Positions 47,976 through 59,800 of a stretch of 64,000 nt of DNA are shown here, piece by piece. The position numbers and the translations under genes were made by a program. The stretch is from Pseudoscleropodium purum (taxonomy: Eukaryota; Streptophyta; Bryopsida; Hypnales; Brachytheciaceae), in NCBI GenBank assembly GCA_963969395.1, contig OZ017799.1, forward strand, positions 15,564,501 to 15,628,500, read 5' to 3'. The notes below the pieces were generated by a model, which saw nothing but the letters and a program-made list of their open reading frames with translations, made no database searches and was not told the DNA's origin. Position 1 is the first letter of the stretch; every line of letters starts with the position of its first letter.

Positions 47976-48973
47976 CTCTCCATGTCAAAAATTTCAAACT
48001 AAGTTATTGCAATGGCTAGAAAGTAAATTGCTATCGTATACTATTCAAAGGATTCTAGCTTGAGATTTTAGGCAAACTATTTTTCTTAACAAATCATGTT
48101 CATTTGTATATTCTGTCCAAGAGTTAGCAAAAGGAAATGGAGCATGCCAAAAATTTACTGCCACTATTCCAGTACTACCAACTTAGATTATCACTGTGTG
48201 GATGAATTTTGTGAATGACACCTCCAGGGAAGGAAAGGCAGCCTCCCTGAAGGCTACTGAATGTTATGCCGATGCTGTACAAGGTCCGATTTGCTTAAGT
48301 GATCGCAAATGGGTGATCATCCTGATAATAACTCTTGCAACTCAGATCACCGAAGCCGGAATGCCGGGCCCTGCACACGGTGTCTACCACCACCAGGCTT
48401 TCAACGCAAAATGTCAAAGAGAATCCCTTAATTTCTTTTTGTCTTTTCCTTTTTCAACAGTCTCCTTAACATTTAACATTCCCGCCTACATTGGCAGAAA
48501 AACGCACTGCTAGCGAACCCCATCTCCCAGCCAAGAGACCCAATGCAATGATCCAATTCCCGCACCACTGGATTCCACTCTCATCCGCATACAAATACTG
48601 ATCTCCGCATTCCCAAGTCTTCATCTCAGATCGACTGGTCGAACTCTCTTCTTCGCAAATCGAGCATCGAGTTCAATTCGATCCATCAAACAATTAAATG
48701 AAGAGTCTGCAACTACAACTGCAAATTAACCACAATCAGCTGATCGATAGAATTCCATCTCCAGCAGTCTTCAAGCCGAAGTTTTGAGTTTGTTGAAATT
48801 GCAGCCAAGGACGTTCTCTGATCTTGTAGGCTGGAAGCTAGGAGTAGTTACGAAGCATTAATTACGAAGCTTGATTAATTGTGTGTAGAGCTGAATTCCT
48901 TTGGACCCGCCTTTGGTGAGCAGACTGAGCATCTGATCTAGCTAGTGCTGATCGCAGTTGGAAGGTTCCAAAT
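47976..48973 (+). promoter_or_regulatory. PAL upstream region and leader
   Basis: Composition shifts from AT-rich to balanced near 48200. CATACAAATAC near 48590 is a weak TATA candidate, followed by a CTCTCTTCTTC-like tract near 48650. I do not see a clear AC element (ACCWAMC) of the kind that drives phenylpropanoid genes. Confidence 0.35.
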
Positions 48974-51116
48974 ATGGCCGCTGTGGAAGACATCATGGCG
49001 TCGTCCCTCTACATGAATTACGCGGGATCAGAAAACATGCAGGAAGCGGCGACACCCTTCTGCAATACTGGCTCCGGGGCGGTACTCTCCCGAGACCCTC
49101 TCAACTGGGCGAAGACGGCCGCCAAGTTGCAAGGGAACCATCTGGATGAGATGAAGCAGATGGTGGCGACGTACTTCGAGTCCACAGAGGTGGCGATCGA
49201 GGGCGTGAATCTGAGCGTGGTTCAGGTGACGGCCATCGCTCGCCGACCCCAAGTGACGGTGGTGCTCGACGCGGCCAATGCGAAGGCGCGGGTGGACGAG
49301 TCCTCCAACTGGGTGCTGAACAAGATCATGAGCGGGGGGGACATCTACGGAGTGACCATAGGCTTCGGCGCCACCTCGCACCGACGCACGCAGCAACGCG
49401 TGGAGCTGCAGCGTGAGCTCATCCACTTCCTCAACGCGGGCGTGCTGGTGAAGGGGCACTCATTGCCTGCGGAGACCACGCGCGCGGCCATGCTGGTGCG
49501 CACCAACACGTTGATGCAGGGCTACTCCGGGATCCGATGGGAGATTCTGGAAGCCATGGAGAAGCTACTGAATGCCACCATCACGCCCAAGCCGCCGCTG
49601 CAGGGGACAGTGACGGCTTCCGGAGACTTGGTGCCGCTGTCGTACATTGCGGGGATGCTCACGGGGCGAGCGAATTCCGTCGCAGTCACCGAAGATGGGC
49701 GAGAGGTTTCTGCTTTGGGAGGCTTGCAGATGGCGGGCGTGGAGAAGCCGTTCGAGCTGCAGCCCAAGGAAGGTTTAGCGTTCGTGAACGGGACAGCCGT
49801 GGGGTCGGCGCTAGCGTCCACCGTGTGCTTTGACGCCAACGTGTTGGCACTTCTTGCCGAGGTGTTATCAACTCTGTTTTGTGAAGTGATGCAAGGGAAG
49901 CCAGAATTCGCAGACCCCTTAACGCACAAGCTTAAGCATCACCCTGGGCAGATGGAGGCGGCGGCCGTGATGGAGTGGGTGTTGACCGGGAGCGACTTCA
50001 TGAAAGCTGCGGAGAAGCTGAACGAAACCGATCCCTTAAAGAAGCCGAAGCAGGATAGTTACGCACTGCGCACTTCTCCCCAATGGTTGGGTCCCCAAAT
50101 CGAGGTGGTCCGCACCGCCACGCACGCCATCGAGCGCGAGATCAACTCCGTCAACGACAACCCCATCATCGACGCCAAGCGAGGGATTGCACTACACGGG
50201 GCAACTTCCAGGGCACCCCCATCGGTGTCTCTATGGACAATATACGTCTGGCTGTGGCAGCCATCGGCAAGCTCATGTTTGCACAATTCTCCGAGCTCGT
50301 GAACGACTACTACAACAACGGCTTGCCCTCGAACTTGAGCGGAGGACCGAACCCCAGTCTGGACTACGGCATGAAGGGTGCCGAGATCGCCATGGCTTCG
50401 TACCTCTCGGAGCTCAACTACCTCGACAATCCCGTCACTACTCATGTCCAAAGCGCGGAGCAGCACAACCAGGACGTGAACTCACTTGGCTTGGTGTCTG
50501 CGCGCAAAACAGAGGAGGCCGTGGAGATTCTGAAGCTCATGAACTCCACGTTCCTGGTGGGGCTGTGCCAAGCCATTGACCTCCGCCACGTGGAAGAGAC
50601 CATGCAATCCGCCGTGAAGCAAGTGGTGTTGCAAGCAGCGAAGAATACGCTCTTCATGGGCCAAGACAGCGCCATCCTTCCCTCGCGCTTCTGCGAGAAG
50701 GACCTTCTCCTCGTCGTGGAGCGCCAGCCCGGACTCTCATACATCGACGACGCGTCCTCGGAGTTCTCGTCAGCCACGCCCTCAAAGACGCCTCCGGCTC
50801 CGTGTTCGAGCAGATCCCCGTCTTCGAGGCCCAAGTGCAAGAAAGGTTACGTACTGTGGTGCCCTTGGTGCGGGAAGCGTATGATAACATGGGTCTGTCG
50901 ACGGTGCCCAACAGGATTGAATCCTGTAGGACGTACCTGTTGTACCAATTTGTGAGGTTGGAGCTTGGCACACAATTGTTGTCTGGATTGAGGACTGTGT
51001 CGCCCGGGACTGAAATCCAGAAAGTGTTTGAGGCGATGTCGGAGGGGAAGCTCATTCAACCTCTTGTGCGGTGCGTGCAAGGATGGACTGGCGCTCCGGG
51101 TCCATTCCCCTCGTAA
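48974..51116 (+). CDS. PAL: Phenylalanine ammonia-lyase, full length but with two single-base frameshifts
   Basis: PAL deaminates L-phenylalanine to trans-cinnamate, the entry step of phenylpropanoid synthesis, as a cytosolic tetramer. The gene is intronless; allowing for both shifts it spans about 714 codons, normal for plant PAL. The first frame holds [14 protein letters not shown], the MIO-forming Ala-Ser-Gly in [16 protein letters not shown], and NDNPIID. Near 50198-50201 a G run is one short, so [15 protein letters not shown] continues in the next frame. That frame carries [28 protein letters not shown]. Near 50766 one C is missing, and the C-terminus ([17 protein letters not shown] to GAPGPFPS) lies in the third frame. 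Both lesions are single-base losses, one in a homopolymer, so either consensus error or recent inactivation is possible. Confidence 0.95.
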
Positions 51117-53775
51117 ACTGAAGCAATAGTTTCATCAATTCCATTAGCAAAATTTTGTTCTTATCATGAACAGATTCTTTCACTCCTATTCAATTCAAAG
51201 TCACGCAATTTTTGAGTTTCAAGCTCTGACTCGTGTACATTTTGATGAGCACTTGGTCCACATTCGGCCGTGCTTGAACATTTTTAACATTCTTTGGACA
51301 TCAATGGACGTCTACATTTTCAATCGAGAGGTTTCTTCGAGTGTGCCATCATGCGTGCTTGGAATTGGAATTCAAATATTGTACCATCTCATTACACCGA
51401 CCGAATAGTTCTTAGGAGGTTGTATTAAGACCAGCTCTGTCGTAATGGCATTCCCTTCCCAGGATGAAACACAAGAGAAGTTGCTTCTTCAAATAGACTG
51501 ACAGAAAAGAGGAGTATGCCAGAATATATAAAGCCGAACTCAGGGTCTGAAGGACTGAAAATAGAATGAATTGGCATCTCGTTTCCTGCACACATATTTC
51601 AGTTTTGCGGTCACAATTCTGAATCTCAACCAACGTCTAAGAGCAGAATCGACATAGGATTTTCCCTACACAATTGATCAGGAGTAGTTGACGCTAAGTT
51701 GACTACCTTCAAGTTCATATCTAGCTTCAAACGAACTAGAAACAGAGGTATCCTGCACAACTCCACAATTGGGACAGTCAATAGCTTCAATTTGAAAATG
51801 CTCAACGTACAAAGCTCTCAAAACCAGGACAGAACTGGTATAAACTCACGTTTCAAGATGTCCACCAAAGTTGGAATTTACTACGACTATGACTCCAAAA
51901 CAGTATGTTGATCATTCCTGGAAGGATTCCAGCGAACAGAATGTTTTTTGGGTTCCAGTGTGAAATGTTTCTATTGCCGAGAATGCATGCGCACGAGCAT
52001 ATGCTGGCATGTCAATGCTGTATGGTTGTGTACTGCATCAGATTCAGTTTTGCTGCATTCTGGAGGTTTCGTTGTTGTGTATTATCATGTGCTCGATCAT
52101 GTTGCAAATTGCAGATGCACTTGACGTAAGGTTGAGGATCAAACTCAGATTCAATGCGTTCAGATGGTTTCACTTCAGCTAGCTGTGTAATACGTACGTT
52201 TAAGTTCCAGTTAAGATACATAAACACGTACCTGATCAAATTGATCGAATGACACAGAGCGTGTAATAGATCCAGGCACACATTAACGAATTTATAAGCA
52301 CCACTCTGGCTACGGGACTTCCCAGAGAACGTCAACTAGTAATCGTAGTCCGGTGTCTGCTCTGTAGCCGTGGCCTTCAAAAGTGACGAAACAACCGTTC
52401 CAACGTGGACTACACTCGAATAACGCCAGCAAGACATGAACGCTTTACTCTGAACCTCCGCTGAAACCGATGAATTCACCACAACTCAGTGGGCCTCCCT
52501 TCGTGATTTCAATTCACGGGATTCCAAATCACGAAGCCCCCGCGTACAGACACGTTGCAGCCACGCACTATGACACCCCTAGTGACAGCCGAAGCATATG
52601 AACAGTTGCATACTGACAAATGCACCATGGCACCATTTCCAAATATTGCCAACACATTTTCTCTGAAAGATTATTTGCATCTAATTTAGTAAAACCAAAA
52701 GGGAGTCAAAAAACCAGCATACCGGCAACAAAGTTACGTTACACAGGACATGATCGCTCGAATATGATTCCCCAATTCTCCTTCAACACTTTGGCAATCA
52801 TCTCAATCAAATCACAGAATACTGTCCCCCTCCACATTCCAGTAACAGCTCACACCACTTTAGACTCAGAATGCTTAAATCACTGCAAGCATTCACTTGC
52901 AAACAAAGGTATCCACACATATGCAGACCCTAATGTGAATGCAAATATCACTACATTCACATGCAAACCATTCTTATCACAGTCAGAGCAATGCAGCAAT
53001 AACAGTCCCAGTCATAATATTAGTATCTAAAAAATGACACATGTAAATTGAGAAGGGGACGTCGTCGAACGTTCATGGCTTGGTAGTAAGGAATCAATGA
53101 CACTGAGTTTCATGCAGTCCTTTCTGCAAGAAGATGCGAAGTCAGTCCAACACTCCACCAAGAATAGTCCAAATTATGACAGTAGCACCACAAAAAGTAA
53201 AATAAAAGATTGAGGAAGATTAGACCGCCATAGACCATTGACTATTAATGGACTTGCTAATCAGAAATTGATGTCACTAAGCTTCATGCATTGGCAAACG
53301 GACCTGTTTGCAACAGAGAGTGCAAAAGGCACAAAGCTTTGAAGACAGGTAATCGAGGCCAGCCAAGGAACGGAGAACTAATTAATCTTCAATTCGTATA
53401 AATTATGAATTGCATAACTTATTGTCAAGGTTCTCTGCTATTCAATACCGGCAAATTCAAGAACAATAAGAATACCACCGAACAGTCCAGTCAGAGGCAA
53501 AGGATTCACCATTGCCTTTCCATTGAGGAATCAATAAATATTCAGAAACCAACAAGCCCAAAGCATAAATCGACATATTAATCTAAGCCAGCCGCGGCAA
53601 TGGCGATGGTGATCTAATTAATTTTCTTTTCGTATGAATTACGAGTCTCATAAATTTTTGTCACGGTTGTCTGTCGGGCTATGGCGATCAATACACCAAG
53701 AACAACACTAAATAGCAGAATCCGGCATGCGATACTCGCGAGCCCATTGAATTGAAGAAATCACTAGGAATTGAA
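51117..53775. other. Intergenic DNA between PAL and the DUF538 gene
   Basis: No family recognised on either strand. It contains PAL 3' UTR at the left and, from about 53360, a diverged tandem duplication that probably lies in or near the 3' UTR of the DUF538 gene. Confidence 0.5.
53357..53700. repeat. Diverged tandem duplication (period about 230 bp)
   Basis: GCCAGCC followed by CTAATTAAT, TTCGTAT.AATTA, TTGTCA.GGTT and CAAGAACAA occurs twice in the same order. Confidence 0.65.
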
Positions 53776-54198
53776 TCAACCTTCTCTCGAGAATGCGGCA
53801 ACAGGAAAGTACTTCCCAATGCCGGCGAAGCTTTTGAAGAAGAGCTTCCCATGATCGGACTGGTCCACGGCGATGTCGACGATCGACACCCACAGAAGCT
53901 CCTTGGCCTTGACGCCCGTAAGCTTGCGCAGGCGTCCCTTCTCCAGGTACGCAGTGATCTTGTCGCTGTAGCTCACCTGCTTGGCGATTTGCTTGAATGT
54001 GTGCACGATGGGCTTCTTCTGTGTGAGCCAGATGTACCCCGTCGCCTTGTTGTACCCAAGCTCCACGACCTCCTGCATCGGCAGCAAGCCATCGGGGAGG
54101 CCGTGCTCGGTGAGCAGACCGATTGCGCGGCTCAATGTTTCTTCGCCTGTCACGATCTCCAACTGCTCCTCCTTCGCGGAGTTCGTTTCCGTCGCCAT
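53776..54198 (-). CDS. DUF538 family protein
   Basis: Intronless, 140 aa. The core is typical of the plant DUF538 family: LLTEHGLPDGLLPM, then LGYNKATGYIWLTQKK, VSYSDKITAYLEKGRLRKLTGVKAKEL, WVSIVDIAVD and KSFAGIGKYFPVAAF near the C-terminus. The start MATETNSAKEEQ is hydrophilic, so unlike many family members it lacks a signal peptide and is probably cytosolic. Biochemical role is unsettled for the family; members respond to stress and have been linked structurally to lipid-binding BPI-like folds. The frame is intact. The upstream region holds a tandem repeat. Confidence 0.92.
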   Translation of the reverse strand: MATETNSAKEEQLEIVTGEETLSRAIGLLTEHGLPDGLLPMQEVVELGYNKATGYIWLTQKKPIVHTFKQIAKQVSYSDKITAYLEKGRLRKLTGVKAKELLWVSIVDIAVDQSDHGKLFFKSFAGIGKYFPVAAFSREG

Positions 54199-54251
54199 CT
54201 CTCCTTATCAACAACAAAAATCCTCAACAAACTCCCCAAAATTTTGGGAAA

Positions 54252-54485
54252 ATCTCAAAAAATTGCAAAGATTGCACGTAATCTCAAGAAAATTCCATGA
54301 ATTGCAACCAAGATTCCTCGAAAAATAGACACTACGGTCTCGTGAACAGAAATCCCCTTTTAAAAAAAAACTCAAATATTGCAAAGATTGCACGAAATCT
54401 CAAGAAACTTCAATGAATTGCTCACAAGATTCCTCGAAAAATAGGCACTACGATCTCTAGAACAGAAATCCCCTTTCAAAAAAAA
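54252..54485 (-). repeat. 116-bp tandem duplication in the DUF538 leader/promoter
   Basis: Two copies containing ATTGCAAAGATTGCACG, AATCTCAAGAAA, AAGATTCCTCGAAAAATAG and AACAGAAATCCCCTTT, ending 54 bp from the ATG on the minus strand. Confidence 0.9.
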
Positions 54486-56679
54486 TTAAATTCGTTGCAG
54501 CTCGAGCGAGCGAGCTCGAGCTCTGTTCTTTGCAATACGTGACGAGCATGAGAGGGAGACGATGAAGCGGCGGCTGTCACTAGTAAGTTACTATAGTCAT
54601 CACGATTCGTAAGTTACTATTCACGGGGCCGGCAGGTGGCCTATGGTGCATGGAGTGATTGGTTGATCGGGTATGGGGGTCGGTGCCTATAACCGTTGGT
54701 GTTCTGTTCACACCTTTCCACGGGGGGCTAATTGGTTGCCCCTGTTCACACTTTAACTGGTCAGAGGAGAATTTGCCAAGTGACTTCAAAGGTAGTACGC
54801 CTATTTCAATAAGGCGAATTCACTGCCTAATATCATCTGTGCATGGTTTCAATAAATAAATTGTCTAAATTTTTTTGGGGGGGAGAAGTCAAAATTGGAT
54901 TTTAGATTCTCTTAGAATGTGATTTCTTTAATGCCAAATGAATAAATTGTGAACTATGAAAGTCACCCAACCCTAAAACCAAAAAAAATCCTCAAATATG
55001 ATGACTAAAGACTTGCATTTAAATAGATAAGAATGAAGAAGGATTCAATGCATAAAAGAATGTATTACTTGAATAACATATGTAAGACATTTGAAAATGA
55101 ACTCACTATTTTTAGTACACAAATAATGCAAATGACTTTTGCTTTGGAGATGAGGGCCATCTAAAAGCTTCTAAATAGGAAGCAAGTTCTTGAGATGAAT
55201 TTTCTACCAATGACACAGACTAAACTGAAAATTCCATTGAGAGTTAAGCCTTTATAACCATAGGTACAATTGTATAGTTCAACTTTAGACTTCTTAGCAA
55301 CAAAATGTTCTTTTAGAGGCTTCTAGCTTAATCCATAAACATATTGGAATCTAAAAGTAGCTCAAGGTTAAATTATCATTCATACTTTTTGGTATTTATT
55401 GAGTCTTTTTGAAGTGTGCTATTCATCATGGTCAAAAAGTATCCAAACTACCCCTAAACCAACAAAAAGTATATTCATAATGGTCATCCTAGTCACTTGA
55501 AGTAGTCACAATATTTTCTAACATGACCACAATATGAAGACTTAAAAGAGTCACTTCCTACAATGAATTTACACTTTAAAGGTGGAAGTTCCTATAGTAG
55601 TCACTAATCATTCCATTACTCATTTAAGACATTGATTGTGGGTCAAATCTCATGTATTGAAAAAAGTTCTAATGGGTCATTTTCTAGGTGCCTAGGACAA
55701 ATTTTTTTCATCTAAAATGGGTTGTATTACATTATCTTTAAAAGCCATGTAGTGATTGATTTGTAGAGAGAAGATAAGTACTGTGATATAGACAAAAGTG
55801 AGGAGGTAGGAGATACAACAATCCATGCAAAATATGTAAATCAATGAAGACATAAAAGAGCTTCTCATAGTTGAATCAAAATAATGCAATAATTGTTCTC
55901 ACAACTAAACTCCAAACCTCCATAACTTTCTATAAGACCCCAAATCACAAACAATTTCTTGGAGGTGAAATTCCACTTAATTTTCCACATTTTTTTAGTT
56001 AATTTTTTTTTAAATGTTGATTTACAATGCTTTAATGAGGTCTAAAGTTCAAGTGTAAGCACAATTACTTTGTTTTTTCTTTGAGTTCCCACCTTGCTTT
56101 AAATATCTCGAAACCTTTGAGGGTATGTAAAAAACAATGAATTTCCTCATAAGAAGGATCTCTTCACCCCTCCTACTCACAACATATCATTGAAGTTAGC
56201 CCTCTATATTACCTAATAAAACTATCTTGATATTTGATGGTGCTTGTGATACTTCAATAAAAATTAAAACTATTAAATTTTTGACTTCACGTGAGTTAAA
56301 TTTCACCATGTGGCCCATTTTTTTAATATTTAGGCATTATTTTATAGCATGAATTTTATTTTATTTCCAACTCCCCCATGAATAATTTCCAAAAAAAATC
56401 AGCTCTCAATTTTTTATTCAATCAATGTCAACCCAAATAATTAGCCAAGTATAGGTACTTCAAAAACTAGGGTGCCAACCTTTCCTTATTTACCATGACA
56501 TGTACCAAGATTTAAGGTAGGGTATTCTCAAACCACCTTTGCTCTAAAGCCACCTTCTAACACAAAGGTACATTTTTCTTTCTTCAATGTGCCAATAGTC
56601 AGTACATTTCAGGAGGTGGTTGCTTATTGTGACCATTAAGTTTCAACCTTTTTTCTTTTAAAATTTTTTTTTTGGACAT

Positions 56680-56820
56680 TAAGTTTCAACTTCAAAAATT
56701 TATAACTAATTCCACAAAGATCCAAAAAATATGAAACAAGTTGGGTACCATGCCAATTCCATTTTCCTTCCAACAAAAATTTACTGGAAATTGTTTCAAA
56801 GAGTTTCGCTTTCCCCCAAA
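56680..56820 (+). repeat. Dispersed repeat, copy B
   Basis: Shares TTTCAACTTCAAA, ATAACTAATTC, CAAAAAATATGAAACAA and TGCCAATTCCAT in order with the segment after the fold-back near 45840. Confidence 0.65.
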
Positions 56821-59800
56821 TGCAATCAAGGTTGCTACAAGAGCACAGTACCTTTCTTATGATTTGAAAAGTGGTTGCCAAGTCCCAATCCAGAGGGTAT
56901 GTTATGTTAAGTACTGTACTACTGTATCATCAGAAATCTTGAGCAATCATGTGAGAATGAAGTCACACTTTCTTGCCAATTCCTGTGAGAATGAATGCCA
57001 CACTTCTCCAAAATCCCAGTGACCCAAGAGAGATGATGATGACAAGGCATGACAGTCATGGATGGCGTACTCATGTACCTGAAATGTCTCCCATAACTTA
57101 ATTCATCTTGCTCTGAGAAGGAAGTTGTTGGGACCAAGCATGAGAAGCTTGTGGTGGGTAGGTGGCAGGATTTTTTTATACTCATTGGGGTGACAAAGTT
57201 ATTTATATTTTTAGACATGGATGGAACATGAAAAATATGGGTGTGTACATTCATCCAAAGAGAGTGATTTGTCTAAATTTTTTTTTAAATTTTTTTTAGC
57301 AATTTAGTGATTTCGTCCGTTGAGTACAAGGGAGTATATCATTGTGTATTCTTTTAAATTTCCTTGTATCACTTTATTGGAAAAAATCAATCCTACAAAA
57401 TTCGAGCAAGTGGCACTCACTCTAAAATAAGAATCAAGGGAATATTAGAACATTCAAAAGCACCCTCATCAAAAACCATATGATAAGGGAAAAGAGGAGG
57501 AAGGGAAGTTGTCTAGAGTTCGGTGGTGGGAAGAATTTTTTTCTCTCCATTGGATAGGGGAGAGTTGTAGAAAAATTCATCCCCTATTTTTGAGTTGTCA
57601 ATTTTGTCTTTTGTAAAATTTCTTCCATAATACAATCCTAGACATCCTTGCTTGAATTGCATCATGCCATGTAAGTGAGTAAAATGAAAGGAATTGATGG
57701 AAACATTATTAAAATTGAACTCATCTCCTATTTTTAACCATAATATGGTAGTAATAATACACCACCACTAGGATGTACAAAAAACATCCATTTCAATTCC
57801 TAAAGTTCTATTGTTTGCTTAGGGGACAAGATTGATTTCAAGTAGATTCTTATAATTTCAATTTTTTTCATGATTTTTTAAACTTTTTTTTGAAGATTGT
57901 GAGCACCATATGGGCTCAAAATTTAGTTTAGTTTAATGAATTTAATGTTTAGTAGTTCAACAATTAGCAAAGACAAGAAGAAATTAGTGGATTTGGTACA
58001 AAAAAGTAGTGGAAAAACTTGGAGCAATTGTGTGGAATTCATTGAATTCATTTTTATGTCATGAAAAATTTGGAGTTTCTAGAGGTAGAATTAGAATTTA
58101 GTAAGTTTAGAGAGTTAAATACGAAATGGAGGAAGGAAAAAAAAACAAAAAAAACAATGGAATTAGTTGGAATTAGAATGAGAGCACTCAAATTAGAATT
58201 GGAAAGAAAAAGAAAAAAATCCAATGACAAATTATGCAAAATTTAAGAACAAGTAATCAATGACAAACTATGCAACAATTTTGAAGCAAATAGTCAAATA
58301 ATAGATTAGCATTAGGATAGTGAGAATGACACTATAATAGTGAAAATTGCACTAGAACAGAGTTGAATAAACTAAAATAGAGTAGGGATGAAAAAGAGCC
58401 ATTGGATGGAAGAAGCCTATAGAGGACCCCCCAAGTGGTTCATTCAAATTTTTCAGGGTAAGTTTTAGGGGAGACTCAATCTCTTGTGTACTTTGAATTC
58501 AAGCTTGGAATACACACAATAGAAAAAGAAAATGGATAAAAGATTTAGTAGAAAAGCTAGAAATGGGTAGGAAATTTTTTGAGTAGGTTTAACACAATTT
58601 CCTCTATTGACTTGGAGGAGGTTGGTTGAAGTTAGAGTTAGGAGATGGAACAACAATTTTGAGGGATAAGATTGGGAAGGCCATGAAGACTTTGGAATTC
58701 ATACTCAGTCTAATAAGCATTTAAGTTGGCTTTCCAACAAGCCTAATGTCACCTCATTCAGAGAAGGGATGAGGTAGTGGTGACTAGCTAGTTAATGACA
58801 GAAGGTCTATTGCCACCTAGAAGTTAAAAGTAGCAATTTTAGAGGAAGAGATTGAGTAGACCACGAAGAGTTTAGAGTTCATATTTGGTGTAACTTGAAG
58901 ATGACTTTCTAACAAGCCTAGACTCACATCTTTTGAAGAAAGTATTAGACAATAGTGGCCATTTTAGGGGTAGAAGCTCTACTGCTCTTAGGTTGAAGGA
59001 ACGACTTTGAGATTATATGGTATAGGCATTTGTATTTGAGTTAATTGCAATATTCACTACACTTTATTATTAAAATGGTTGAGTTTGGCTACATGAGTTA
59101 GGTTGGTTTAATTGTGACACTTCAGAATTGTCATAGAGTTGTTATTTTGCCGAGATTGTGGATGTTTGTTGTATTTCTAGTGTTGACCTTATTAATGAAG
59201 GTGTCTTTTGATTTCTTCACACTACTAGGAAAACTATGACCAATACAACAACAACTCAAATTTGTGTTGTTGTTCTAGGTACAATTTGATTTAATTAACA
59301 AATTGTTGTAAGGACACCACCTACTTTTTGTTGTTATGGGCACTATAATTCTTTTTGAATCAAATCAATAGAAATTTAGTAAGTTTTATAAATAAAAATT
59401 TGTACATTCCATGTATACATGCAAATTTAATTGTGGTATGTTGGATGAAGAAAGTGGTTTGGAAGAACAAGATCATGGGTTCAAATTCTAGTGTCAACAA
59501 ATATATTACATGTCAATTTGACCATGTTGTTGTAGTAGTTGATCTTGTTGATGTGGTAGTTTGTCAAAATCATTTAAGTGTAATTTTAGCCAAAACAACG
59601 CAACCAAATTAATAGGTGCAAACAACAATTTTTGGTTGATCAATGATGTGGGGCTAATGATGTATGGCTAATGATGTGGGTCTATTCTTGTGATTTGTGG
59701 TGTATGTATTTTGGAATTTAGAATGGTAACATTGATCATTGCTTATGATGTATATGGAAAGGACCTTTTGTTTACATTTTGAAGTTTTTGAATTCTATAG

